A stretch of DNA of 15,216 nucleotides from Rhizobiales bacterium UBA3584 (GTDB lineage Bacteria; Pseudomonadota; Alphaproteobacteria; Rhizobiales; Devosiaceae), in assembly GCA_002375765.1 (NCBI GenBank), contig DFMV01000056.1, forward strand, positions 1-15,216, in the 5' to 3' direction. Positions within the stretch are counted from its first letter, which is position 1, and every line of letters begins with the position of its first letter. The translations under genes were made by a program, and so were the position numbers. Under the pieces are notes generated by a model. The model was not told the origin of the DNA and made no database searches. It worked only from the letters and a program-made list of their open reading frames with translations. Positions 1 through 7,096 of the stretch are shown piece after piece.

Positions 1-135
1 CTCTCCCACCCCTCCCCAATCGTTACATCGGCGAAGCGAAGCATTTGCGATAGCACCCGTTTCCGAACACCATCACGGGCCGGTTTATGGTGGTAGTGAC
101 CTGTCCTGTCAACTGCCATCGCAAGGAAATTTCAT

Positions 136-948
136 ATGTTTCACCGATGCGCTTGCCGCTTGCCGAGTTCGCGGCAAAGCGATACGCCAATGCGCATGAG
201 CAAGAACAAGTTCCCGCCGAAAAAGCGCCCGCCGATTCTGCCCGATGATGGGCCGGTCTTTCTCTATGGCCTGCACACCGTCCGCGCGGCGCTCGACAAC
301 CCGCGCCGCACGAAGCGGCGGCTTCTGGCGACGCAGAACGGCCTCAACAGGCTGACAGAGGGCGCTCCGCTGCCTCAGATGCTCGTCGAGGAGACTACGC
401 CCCGCGATCTCGACAAACTGCTCGGCGCAGAGGCGGTGCATCAGGGCGTTGCGCTGGAGGTCGACCCGATCGACCGGTTCGGGCTCAGCGATGTCGAAAA
501 GCTCGACCTTGTGATCGTCCTCGATCAGGTCACCGATCCGCACAATGTGGGGGCAATCCTGCGCACGGCCTGTGCCTTTGGAGCCGATGCCGTCATCACC
601 ACGGCGCGCTATGCACCGCGCGAAACCGGTGTACTGGCCAAGTCGGCCTCCGGCGCTCTCGATCTCATTCCGCTGGTGTCGGTGAGAAATCTCGGTGATG
701 CGCTCGAAACCCTCAAGAGCAACGGCCTTGTGTGTCTCGGATTTGATTCCGAAGCGCCCGGACTGCTACGCCCCCGCCCTGCCGGCGGCAAGCTGGCTAT
801 TGTCCTGGGCGCTGAGGGGAAAGGCTTGCGCCAGAAGACCCGATCGCTGTGTGACGAAATGGTCCGGCTCGACATGCCGGGACCGATCAAATCGCTCAAC
901 GTCTCCAATGCCGCCGCAATCGCCCTGTTCGCCGCGACAGCGGGCTAG
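136..948 (+). CDS. rlmB: 23S rRNA (guanosine-2'-O-)-methyltransferase, RlmB/TrmH (SpoU) family
   Basis: The 270-residue product carries the three SpoU (SPOUT knot) motifs. Motif 1 is around 130-145 (DQVTDPHNVGAILRTA, with Asn137 and Arg143). Motif 2 is around 221-231 (AIVLGAEGKGL). Motif 3 is around 247-262 (MPGPIKSLNVSNAAAI). An N-terminal RNA-binding substrate domain occupies about 40-110. Such enzymes use S-adenosylmethionine to methylate a ribose 2'-OH in 23S rRNA (G2251 in E. coli). Residual ambiguity is between RlmB and another TrmH paralogue. The start at 136 has a good AAGGA ribosome binding site 8 nt upstream. However, the first 20 residues look unlike the family, and ATG codons at 190 and 196 would give a more typical N-terminus. 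The stop overlaps that of the convergent deacetylase gene. Confidence 0.9.
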   Translation: MFHRCACRLPSSRQSDTPMRMSKNKFPPKKRPPILPDDGPVFLYGLHTVRAALDNPRRTKRRLLATQNGLNRLTEGAPLPQMLVEETTPRDLDKLLGAEAVHQGVALEVDPIDRFGLSDVEKLDLVIVLDQVTDPHNVGAILRTACAFGADAVITTARYAPRETGVLAKSASGALDLIPLVSVRNLGDALETLKSNGLVCLGFDSEAPGLLRPRPAGGKLAIVLGAEGKGLRQKTRSLCDEMVRLDMPGPIKSLNVSNAAAIALFAATAG

Positions 949-1838
949 ATTTCCGAACCAGTGCTCGATGCATCGGCCGTTATGACCGGACCATCGAACA
1001 CCCCGCCCCCCGATGACCTCAGGGTAACGACCTGATAGCCGCGCTCGCGCAACGCCTTCAGAAATTCAGGCAGCATCGCGACTGTCCGCAGATGGATATC
1101 GTGGAAAAGCACGACCCCCGACCCGTGCTCATCGAGCCGTGCAAGGGTGCGTTCGAGCACCTGTTGTGGGGTCTCGGCGTAGTAATCCTTGGAATCGATA
1201 TCCACGTCGAGAACGATAAAGCGGCTCTCGACAGCGCTGGTGCGGATCACCCCGTTTTGCGCCAGATAGGGAAACCGGAAGAACCGTGACGGCGCGATAC
1301 TGTCGGGCGCTAGCGCCGCCGCGACGGCCTGCTGGCCCGCATAGATTTCCGCAATTGCCTCATGATTGCTCAATGTCGAAAGATCGACGTGATCGTAGGT
1401 GTGAGTACCGATCGTGTGGCCGCGAGCGGCCACTTCCCGCACCATCGAGGGATAGCGCTCAGCCGCCGAACCCAACATGAGGAAGGTCGCTTTGACCCCG
1501 AATTGATCGAGCGTGTCGAGGATAGAGTCCGTCGTTCCGGCCCGAGGGCCGTCGTCGAAGGTCAGGACGATTTCGCCCGGCTGCAATCCCAAGGGCCCGG
1601 ACTCCGAAACCGTCACGGTTCGACCGGCAAGCTTTCCAAATAACGCTGAAGGTATTGCAGGCATTGGCTGATAAGCGGTTCTCAAGCTCATGGCGATAGG
1701 ATTGATCGAGCCGGTGCTCATCGTGTCAATGCTGGCGCCGGCCATGAGGTCCGGCTGCATTTCGGGCGGCTTGGCACACCCTGCCAATAGCGCCGCGACC
1801 ACCCCCAATAGACACGCTGTACGCACCACAACAACCAC
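945..1838 (-). CDS. Polysaccharide deacetylase (NodB homology, CE4) lipoprotein
   Basis: The N-terminus is a lipoprotein signal with lipobox LAGC (Cys21), so the protein should be lipid-anchored and exported. A linker of about 60 residues precedes the NodB domain. All CE4 motifs are visible: TFDDGP at 93-98 (catalytic and metal-binding Asp95 and Asp96), HTYDH at 146-150 (metal-binding His146 and His150), RFFRFPY at 185-191, DVDIDSKDY at 211-219 and LFHDIH at 244-249. The family removes N- or O-acetyl groups from envelope polysaccharides such as peptidoglycan, chitin-like or exported polymers; the substrate here cannot be told. The start is a GTG at 1838 with a poor ribosome binding site. GTG codons at 1829 and 1826 are equally possible and give a cleaner signal peptide. 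The 89-bp gap from the upstream yaiI-like gene is unusually AT-rich and may hold its own promoter. Confidence 0.9.
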   Translation of the reverse strand: MVVVVRTACLLGVVAALLAGCAKPPEMQPDLMAGASIDTMSTGSINPIAMSLRTAYQPMPAIPSALFGKLAGRTVTVSESGPLGLQPGEIVLTFDDGPRAGTTDSILDTLDQFGVKATFLMLGSAAERYPSMVREVAARGHTIGTHTYDHVDLSTLSNHEAIAEIYAGQQAVAAALAPDSIAPSRFFRFPYLAQNGVIRTSAVESRFIVLDVDIDSKDYYAETPQQVLERTLARLDEHGSGVVLFHDIHLRTVAMLPEFLKALRERGYQVVTLRSSGGGVFDGPVITADASSTGSEI

Positions 1839-1927
1839 CCGGCCGAACTGCTTCGTTCGGCGCCCAAGCTGCGCGCATCATGGTTAACAACGTGTTCAAA
1901 TCACCATATTTTATACTTAACAAACAG

Positions 1928-2389
1928 TTACTTGGCGGAGTTCTCACGCTTCAGGCGAACCGCAAGCTCGTCGAGCGCCTGGAGAAAGTTGGACTTGTCG
2001 CGAGCGGTAAATTCGCGGTTGTAACCCTTGCTTTCGCCGGTTTCGCGCAGGTGCTGGTTGAGTTCGCGCATGGCCAGCGCCATGCCGATTGAGGCCGTCG
2101 TGAAGGCCTTTCCGGTCGGCCCCAGCACGTGGGCACCCTTTTCGAGAGCACGGGACGCCAGCGGAATGTCGGAGGTGATGACAATATCGCCAGGCCCGGC
2201 GTGCTCGACGATCCAATCGTCGGCCGCGTCGGCGCCCTGAGGCACCATGATATGCCTGACCATGGGATCGCGCGAGGGCCGCAACCCGAAATTGGCAACC
2301 AACGTCAGAACAAGGCCGTGCCGCTCAGCGACGCGAGCGGCTTCCGCCTTTACCGGGCAGGCATCGGCATCGACGTAAATTTCGGGCAC
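1928..2389 (-). CDS. UPF0178 (DUF188) family protein, YaiI/YqxD-like
   Basis: The 153-residue product has the full usual family length and the hallmark N-terminus with DADACPVK at 7-14, followed by DDW at 57-59 and TSDIPLASR at 72-80. These conserved acidic residues resemble the metal site of PIN-like nucleases, but the biochemical role of this widespread family is not established. No signal peptide or membrane segment is present, so it should be cytosolic. The start codon is GTG, because the 3-base codon at 2387-2389 on the minus strand is the first in-frame start before the family motif. It lies only two bases after the stop of the formaldehyde dehydrogenase gene and lacks a clear ribosome binding site, which suggests translational coupling. 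Confidence 0.88.
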   Translation of the reverse strand: MPEIYVDADACPVKAEAARVAERHGLVLTLVANFGLRPSRDPMVRHIMVPQGADAADDWIVEHAGPGDIVITSDIPLASRALEKGAHVLGPTGKAFTTASIGMALAMRELNQHLRETGESKGYNREFTARDKSNFLQALDELAVRLKRENSAK

Positions 2390-2391
2390 GA

Positions 2392-3519
2392 TTAGTAGAG
2401 GACCACCGAGCGGATGGATTCGCCCGAATGCATCAGCTCAAACCCCTCATTGATATCTTCAAGCCGCAACGTATGGGTGATCATCGGGTCGATTTCGATC
2501 TTGCCGCTCATGTACCAGTCGACGATTTTCGGAACGTCCGTGCGCCCTCTTGCCCCGCCAAATGCCGTGCCCATCCAAGTGCGGCCCGTGACAAGCTGGA
2601 AGGGGCGTGTGGAGATTTCCTGCCCCGCACCGGCAACACCGATAATGACCGACTTACCCCAGCCGCGGTGACTCGCCTCCAGCGCCTGACGCATGACGGT
2701 TACATTGCCCGTGCAATCGAAGGTGTAGTCGGCACCACCGATCTGGTCGGCACCGCGCCTGGTCATGGCAACCAGGTGGCTGACGATATCGCCGTCGATC
2801 TCTCGCGGGTTGACGAAGTGGGTCATCCCGAAGCGCTCACCCCAGCTCTTCTTGTCATTGTTGAGATCGACGCCGATGATCATGTCCGCGCCCGCCATGC
2901 GCAGGCCCTGAATGACATTGAGCCCGATCCCGCCGAGCCCGAACACCACCGCCGTCGCCCCCTGCTCGACCTTAGCGGTATTGAGCACTGCGCCGACCCC
3001 GGTGGTGACGCCACATCCCACGTAGCAGACCTTGTCGAACGGGGCGCTGGAATCGATCTTGGCCAGCGCGATCTCGGGCATGACGGTATAGTTCGAGAAT
3101 GTCGAGCAGCCCATGTAATGGAACACCGGCTTGCCCTTGTAGGAAAACCGGGAGGTACCGTCAGGCATCAGCCCCTGCCCCTGCGTGGCGCGGATGGCGG
3201 TGCACAGATTGGTCTTGCGCGACAGGCAGGACGGACACTCGCGGCATTCGGGCGTATAAAGCGGGATGACGTGATCGCCGGGTTTCACAGACGTCACGCC
3301 TGCACCGACTTCAACCACGACACCGGCGCCTTCATGACCCAAAACGGACGGGAAAAGCCCCTCGGGATCGGCGCCCGAAAGCGTGAAATCGTCCGTATGG
3401 CAGATGCCGGTTGCCTTGATCTCGACGAGCACTTCGCCAGCCTTGGGGCCCTCAAGGTCCAACTCGACGATTTCCAGCGGCTTACCCGCTTCAAATGCAA
3501 CTGCCGCCTGCGTCTTCAT
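2392..3519 (-). CDS. frmA: S-(hydroxymethyl)glutathione dehydrogenase / class III alcohol dehydrogenase
   Basis: The 375-residue zinc medium-chain dehydrogenase has the normal class III length. Catalytic-zinc ligands are Cys40 (GICHTDD), His62 (GHEGAG) and Cys169 (VGCGVTTG). Structural-zinc ligands are Cys92, Cys95, Cys98 and Cys106. The NAD-binding Rossmann glycine motif is GLGGIG at 194-199. The enzyme oxidises S-hydroxymethylglutathione, formed from formaldehyde and glutathione, to S-formylglutathione, and also works as an S-nitrosoglutathione reductase. The ATG at 3519 was chosen because it starts the canonical MKTQAAVAF sequence and has an AGGAA ribosome binding site. An in-frame extension to 3579 exists but is not family-like. 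It appears cotranscribed with the UPF0178 gene and is insulated from the upstream xyl operon by a terminator. No formylglutathione hydrolase gene is in the window. Confidence 0.95.
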   Translation of the reverse strand: MKTQAAVAFEAGKPLEIVELDLEGPKAGEVLVEIKATGICHTDDFTLSGADPEGLFPSVLGHEGAGVVVEVGAGVTSVKPGDHVIPLYTPECRECPSCLSRKTNLCTAIRATQGQGLMPDGTSRFSYKGKPVFHYMGCSTFSNYTVMPEIALAKIDSSAPFDKVCYVGCGVTTGVGAVLNTAKVEQGATAVVFGLGGIGLNVIQGLRMAGADMIIGVDLNNDKKSWGERFGMTHFVNPREIDGDIVSHLVAMTRRGADQIGGADYTFDCTGNVTVMRQALEASHRGWGKSVIIGVAGAGQEISTRPFQLVTGRTWMGTAFGGARGRTDVPKIVDWYMSGKIEIDPMITHTLRLEDINEGFELMHSGESIRSVVLY

Positions 3520-3585
3520 TGCCTGCTTCCTCGATTCTGCTTCACAAGGAAAGTGGCACAGGCTCAATGCCAAGAGCAACGACTG

Positions 3586-3613
3586 AAAACAATAACGGGC
3601 GCCGAAGCGCCCG
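3586..3613 (-). terminator. Rho-independent terminator of the xylFHG operon
   Basis: Read on the minus strand just after the xylG stop, there is a perfect 7-bp stem CGGGCGC / GCGCCCG (3607-3613 and 3596-3602) closed by the very stable tetraloop TTCG. It is followed by a T-rich run TTATTGTTTT at 3595-3586. This is a textbook intrinsic terminator, and it separates the transporter operon from the downstream dehydrogenase gene. Confidence 0.85.
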
Positions 3614-3618
3614 CTCTT

Positions 3619-4404
3619 TTATTCTTTCATCGCCCCCGGCCCCGGCGTGGCGGCGGGTGGGCATTTTCCCAGAATGATCATGCCCAGCACCTCATCCTTG
3701 GTGACCTCAGAGGTCTTGGCGGTCCCAACAACCTGGCCGTTTTTCATCACGCACACCCGATCAGCGAGATCGAAGACGTCGTGGATGTCGTGGCTGATGA
3801 GGAAGATGCCGATACCTTCGGACTTGAGCTGCTTGATCAGATCGCCGACCTGCGTCGTCTCCTGCGGGCCCAGCGCTGCTGTTGGCTCGTCCATGATCAG
3901 GATGCGGGCATTGAACAGGATCGCCCGCGCGATGGCCACCGACTGGCGCTGACCACCCGAGAGGGCTTTGACCGGTTCCTTGAAACGCCGGAAATTGGGG
4001 TTGAGCCGCCCCATCACTTCACGGGCCTTGTGTTCCATGGCGACATCGTCGAGCGTACCGATGGCGGTAGTCAATTCACGCCCCAGGAACAGATTGGCAG
4101 CCGCGTCGACATTGTCGGCCACCGCGAGGGTCTGGTAGATCGTCTCGATCCCGTATCCCTTCGCATCGCGCGGATTGTTGATCGTTGCGGCCTGCCCATC
4201 GATGCGAATGTCACCCGAGTCACGCTTGTAGGCGCCGGACAAAATCTTGATGAGCGTCGATTTTCCCGCACCATTGTGCCCGAGCAGTCCGACGACCTCT
4301 CCAGGATAGAGGTCGATCGAGGCGCCATCGACGGCCCGAATGCCCCCGAACGCAATGGAGATATCTTCGAGTTCAACGAGCGGAGCTGTCACGTGTTGGT
4401 TCAT
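3619..4404 (-). CDS. xylG: Xylose-type sugar ABC transporter ATP-binding protein (single ABC domain)
   Basis: The 261-residue ATPase has Walker [10 protein letters not shown] at 42-50, Q-loop Gln91, signature LSGGQ at 148-152, Walker B ILIMDEP at 168-174 and the H-loop His205. It powers sugar import by the neighbouring permease. Unlike E. coli XylG and RbsA, which are about 500 residues with two fused ABC domains, this is a single-domain form and presumably acts as a homodimer, as in alphaproteobacterial FrcA-like systems. The gene starts 12 nt after the xylH stop, and its AAGGA ribosome binding site overlaps the xylH stop codon, so translation is probably coupled. Substrate assignment rests on the binding protein and permease; the ATPase alone does not show specificity. 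Confidence 0.9.
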   Translation of the reverse strand: MNQHVTAPLVELEDISIAFGGIRAVDGASIDLYPGEVVGLLGHNGAGKSTLIKILSGAYKRDSGDIRIDGQAATINNPRDAKGYGIETIYQTLAVADNVDAAANLFLGRELTTAIGTLDDVAMEHKAREVMGRLNPNFRRFKEPVKALSGGQRQSVAIARAILFNARILIMDEPTAALGPQETTQVGDLIKQLKSEGIGIFLISHDIHDVFDLADRVCVMKNGQVVGTAKTSEVTKDEVLGMIILGKCPPAATPGPGAMKE

Positions 4405-4416
4405 CGATTCAAATCC

Positions 4417-5739
4417 TTACTGCCCGCGATTGCGATAAAGCGTGTCGAGCCAGACCGCGACCACCAGGACGATGCCGACAACAATCGACTGAAGGGGGCT
4501 GTCGAGCCCCATCAGCACCATGCCGGACTGGAGCGATTGCATCACGAGCGCGCCGATCATGGCGCCGACGATCGTTCCCACGCCGCCCGAAAGGGACGTA
4601 CCGCCGATCACCGCCGCAGCGATGACATAAAGCTCATCGAGCGTGCCCATGGCATTGGTTGCAGCATTGAGGCGAGCCGATGAAATCGATGCGGCAATGG
4701 CGCAAAGCGCCCCCATGAGCATGAAGATCTTGACCGTGACCCAACGGGTGTTGATGCCGGCCAGTTCGGCCGCCTCCGGGCTACCGCCCATGGCAAAGAC
4801 ATAGCGCCCGAACCGAGTGCGCGTGGCAATGAAGGTCATCACGACGCCGGCACCGATAGCGATCAACACCGGAATCGCGATGCCGTGCGAAATGAACAGC
4901 CCGCCTTCGGGGACCGGAATGTTGTTGGCGTTCGCGTAGTTTTCAGCAATGCGGATCGGCCAGGGATAGGCATTGAATACCGTCACCGCACCAATTACCG
5001 AACCGCAGCCGAGTATTGCGAGGACGCCCTCCGCCCAGACGGGACGCTGCGGGAAGTTGAACCGCCGACGCTGCTGACGCGCATAGATGAGATAGGCGCC
5101 GATGGCCAGGCAGGCAACGATCGCCAAAATCCAGCTCACCGAATAGCCAACCGCGCCTTCCGGACCGCCACCCATCAAACGGAAATTGGTATCGAGCGGC
5201 GCTACGGTCCTCCCCGATGTCACCCACCATGCCGCACCGCGCCAGACGAGATAGCCGCCGAGCGTGACGATAAAAGCGGGCACTTTGAGGTACGCGATGA
5301 TCGAGCCCTGCAAGGCCCCGATCGCGACGCCGCACGCAAGGCCTACGGCGAGCGTGATGACCCAGATCAGCGGGTGACCGAAGCCGAGCAGCGCTGGCAG
5401 ATATTCGGTCTGGGTTACCCCCATGACCATCGCGAGAACGCCAAGCAGCGACCCGACCGAAAGATCGATGTTTCGGGTAACGATGACCAGAACCATGCCG
5501 GTCGCCATGATCGAGATCGAAGCCGTCTGGACAGAGAGGTTCCAGAGGTTTCGAGGCGTCATGAAGAGGCCGCCCGACATGAAATGGAAGCCGATCCAGA
5601 TCAGCAACAGCGCGCCGAGCATGCCCAGAAGACGGGTATCGATTTCGGTGGCACTCAAGAAGCGCTGAATTGGATTGCCCATCACGAGACCGGACGATGA
5701 TGAGTTCGATGTTGATGACATGGCGTTCTGATCGGCCAT
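4417..5739 (-). CDS. xylH: Xylose-type sugar ABC transporter permease
   Basis: The 440-residue polytopic membrane protein belongs to the BPD_transp_2 (RbsC/XylH) permease family. A cytoplasmic N-terminal tail of about 35 residues precedes roughly 10-12 hydrophobic segments spread over 36-430. Family motifs include RNIDLSVGS at 89-97, the ATPase-coupling loop GGSPEAAELAGIN at 318-330 and GGTSLSGGVG at 379-388. The length and the extra central segment (about 205-300) fit XylH better than the shorter RbsC and FrcC permeases. The ATG at 5739 is preceded by a G-rich GGGGAGAG ribosome binding site. It lies between xylF and xylG, 89 nt after the xylF stop, with a strong hairpin in that gap. Confidence 0.92.
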   Translation of the reverse strand: MADQNAMSSTSNSSSSGLVMGNPIQRFLSATEIDTRLLGMLGALLLIWIGFHFMSGGLFMTPRNLWNLSVQTASISIMATGMVLVIVTRNIDLSVGSLLGVLAMVMGVTQTEYLPALLGFGHPLIWVITLAVGLACGVAIGALQGSIIAYLKVPAFIVTLGGYLVWRGAAWWVTSGRTVAPLDTNFRLMGGGPEGAVGYSVSWILAIVACLAIGAYLIYARQQRRRFNFPQRPVWAEGVLAILGCGSVIGAVTVFNAYPWPIRIAENYANANNIPVPEGGLFISHGIAIPVLIAIGAGVVMTFIATRTRFGRYVFAMGGSPEAAELAGINTRWVTVKIFMLMGALCAIAASISSARLNAATNAMGTLDELYVIAAAVIGGTSLSGGVGTIVGAMIGALVMQSLQSGMVLMGLDSPLQSIVVGIVLVVAVWLDTLYRNRGQ

Positions 5740-5759
5740 TCTCTCCCCCCAAAGGGCTG

Positions 5760-5803
5760 GTTCCTTAAGGAACGGGTCGCGGCGCCAGAGCAGCGCCGCG
5801 ACC
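5760..5803 (-). promoter_or_regulatory. Hairpin and palindrome in the xylF-xylH intercistronic gap
   Basis: A perfect 11-bp inverted repeat GGTCGCGGCGC / GCGCCGCGACC (5775-5785 and 5793-5803) encloses a 7-nt loop. Next to it is the 14-nt palindrome GTTCCTTAAGGAAC (5760-5773). There is no T-run after the stem, so it is not a classic terminator. Such a hairpin after a binding-protein gene commonly protects the upstream mRNA from 3' exonucleases, so that more binding protein than permease is made; that role is inferred here. Confidence 0.7.
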
Positions 5804-5828
5804 GCGGATCAAAGATTAAGGATGCAGA

Positions 5829-6869
5829 TCAATCGCAAGCGGCGACCGAACCAGCGGCAACGCCCTGACAGACGACATCCTTGCTGACCCAGCCGGCGTC
5901 GATGACGACGTCGAGATTGTCCTGCGTAATGGCGACAGGAGCAAGGAACAGCGAAGTCATTTCGACGCCATTCGGGCCACCATCGAACATCACCGATCCT
6001 TCGATGTCGGAAAGCGCTGCGCCGCCGGCCAGTTCAACCGCGATTTCGGCTGCCTTGGCGCCAAGCTCACGGCTGTCCTTCCAGACCGAAACGGTCTGGG
6101 TGCCCAGAGCGATACGGTTAAGGGCTGCATGGTCACCATCCTGGCCCGAAACCGGCACGGCGCCGTCGAGGCCCTGAGCGGCGAGAGCAGCAATTGCGCC
6201 ACCAGCGGTACCGTCATTGGACGCAACGACAGCATCGACTTCGTTGTTGTTGGCGGTCAGGAACTGTTCCATGTTCGCCTGGGCGTTCTCGGGAAGCCAG
6301 CCATCGGTATAGGCTTCGCCGACATTGACGATGTCGCCGGCGTCAATGGCATCCTGGAGCACTTCAAGCTGACCTTCGTGCAGGAAGTCCGCGTTGGGAT
6401 CGGTGCTCGAGCCCTTGATGAAGACGTAGTTGCCAGTCGGCTGCACAGCATAGACTGATTCAGCCTGCAGACGGCCGACGCCCTTGTTGTCGAATGTGAT
6501 GTAGAACGCGTCAGAATTTTCGATCAGGCGGTCATAGCCGATCACCGGAATACCTTCCGCGACAGCGGCGGCGATTGCCGGCTGGATGGCATCGGTATCC
6601 TGAGCCAGAACGATCAGCGCGTCAGCGCCCTGAGCGATAAGGCTCTCGATATCGGTGAGCTGCTTGGATGCCGAAGACTGCGCGTCGGCGGAAATGTAGC
6701 TGGCGCCCATTTCGTCAAGCTGGGCCTGAATGGCCGCCTCGTCGGTCTTCCAGCGCTCTTCCTGGAAATTGGACCAGGAAACGCCAACGGTGATGTCCTG
6801 AGCCAGCGCGCCCCCGGCCAGACCGAAAAGAACAGTCGTGCCCAAAAGGGCAGCTGCGAAAGTTTTCAT
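5829..6869 (-). CDS. xylF: D-xylose-type periplasmic substrate-binding protein
   Basis: The 346-residue protein starts with a Sec signal peptide, probably cleaved after ALA (residue 23), followed by a periplasmic-binding-protein-like I fold. Segments typical of XylF are ERWKTDE at 38-44, IGYDRLI at 110-116 (likely sugar-contacting Asp113 and Arg114), TFDNKGVG at 125-132, SNDGTAGG at 217-224, GQDGD at 242-246 and WKDSR at 263-267. Two cysteines near the C-terminus (334 and 345) may form a disulfide. The ATG at 6869 was chosen for the signal peptide and a strong AGGAGGAAA ribosome binding site. An in-frame extension upstream to 7220 runs through the promoter and is not coding. It is the first main gene of the operon, downstream of a consensus promoter and a possible leader ORF. 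Xylose is the best guess; a related pentose cannot be excluded. Confidence 0.93.
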   Translation of the reverse strand: MKTFAAALLGTTVLFGLAGGALAQDITVGVSWSNFQEERWKTDEAAIQAQLDEMGASYISADAQSSASKQLTDIESLIAQGADALIVLAQDTDAIQPAIAAAVAEGIPVIGYDRLIENSDAFYITFDNKGVGRLQAESVYAVQPTGNYVFIKGSSTDPNADFLHEGQLEVLQDAIDAGDIVNVGEAYTDGWLPENAQANMEQFLTANNNEVDAVVASNDGTAGGAIAALAAQGLDGAVPVSGQDGDHAALNRIALGTQTVSVWKDSRELGAKAAEIAVELAGGAALSDIEGSVMFDGGPNGVEMTSLFLAPVAITQDNLDVVIDAGWVSKDVVCQGVAAGSVAACD

Positions 6870-6934
6870 GATTTTCCTCCTGCGGACATCCTCGTCCGCC
6901 CAACCACAGTAAAAGATGGTGCCTCCAGCGGCAT
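6866..6934 (-). CDS. Possible 22-codon leader ORF overlapping the xylF start
   Basis: Within the predicted xyl transcript leader, an ATG at 6934 follows a GAGGAGG ribosome-binding-like sequence (6936-6942) and opens 22 codons ending in TGA. That TGA overlaps the xylF ATG as ATGA, which is the usual geometry of translational coupling. The peptide starts [11 protein letters not shown] and is not recognisable. The spacing between GAGGAGG and the ATG is short (1 nt, or 4 nt from the first GAGG), so real translation is uncertain. It could also be a chance ORF in a GC-rich leader. Confidence 0.3.
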   Translation of the reverse strand: MPLEAPSFTVVGRTRMSAGGKS

Positions 6935-6958
6935 GCCTCCTCAGGCGACCGCAAGGGA

Positions 6959-6982
6959 TATTTTTCAATACCCGAAAAAATA
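6959..6982. promoter_or_regulatory. Candidate ROK (XylR-type) operator palindrome
   Basis: An A/T-rich inverted repeat, TATTTTTC on the left and GAAAAAATA on the right with a 7-nt AATACCC centre, spans the -10/+1 region of the predicted xylF promoter. ROK repressors such as NagC and XylR use A/T-tract palindromes of this general shape. A second imperfect repeat, TTGGCAC / GTGTCAA (6984-6990 and 7003-7009, one mismatch), covers the promoter spacer and the -35 box. Binding is inferred from position and symmetry only. Confidence 0.5.
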
Positions 6983-7009
6983 ATTGGCACGCGTAAATTG
7001 CTGTGTCAA
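6980..7009 (-). promoter_or_regulatory. Predicted sigma-70 promoter of xylFHG
   Basis: On the minus strand there is a consensus -35 TTGACA (7009-7004), an 18-nt spacer and a -10-like AATTAT (6985-6980). Transcription would start near 6973, giving a leader of about 100 nt before xylF. The site lies in the divergent gap between xylF and the ROK gene and is overlapped by palindromes, which fits a repressible promoter. Confidence 0.65.
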
Positions 7010-7096
7010 CTTCGATTTGCTCGTCATGGAAAAATGCGTGCAACGGCGCGCAGCTCCTCATAGAAGTTCCTACGGCGGCATGAGTGGGAGGCCCGT

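Noticed and set aside
2428..4683. A 751-codon open frame on the plus strand
   Set aside because: It runs antisense through frmA, the terminator, xylG and the end of xylH, all of which have strong family motifs. Long antisense frames are common in GC-rich genes.
4885..5700. A 271-codon plus-strand frame
   Set aside because: It is antisense to the xylose permease gene and has the charged, low-information composition typical of antisense frames to membrane proteins.
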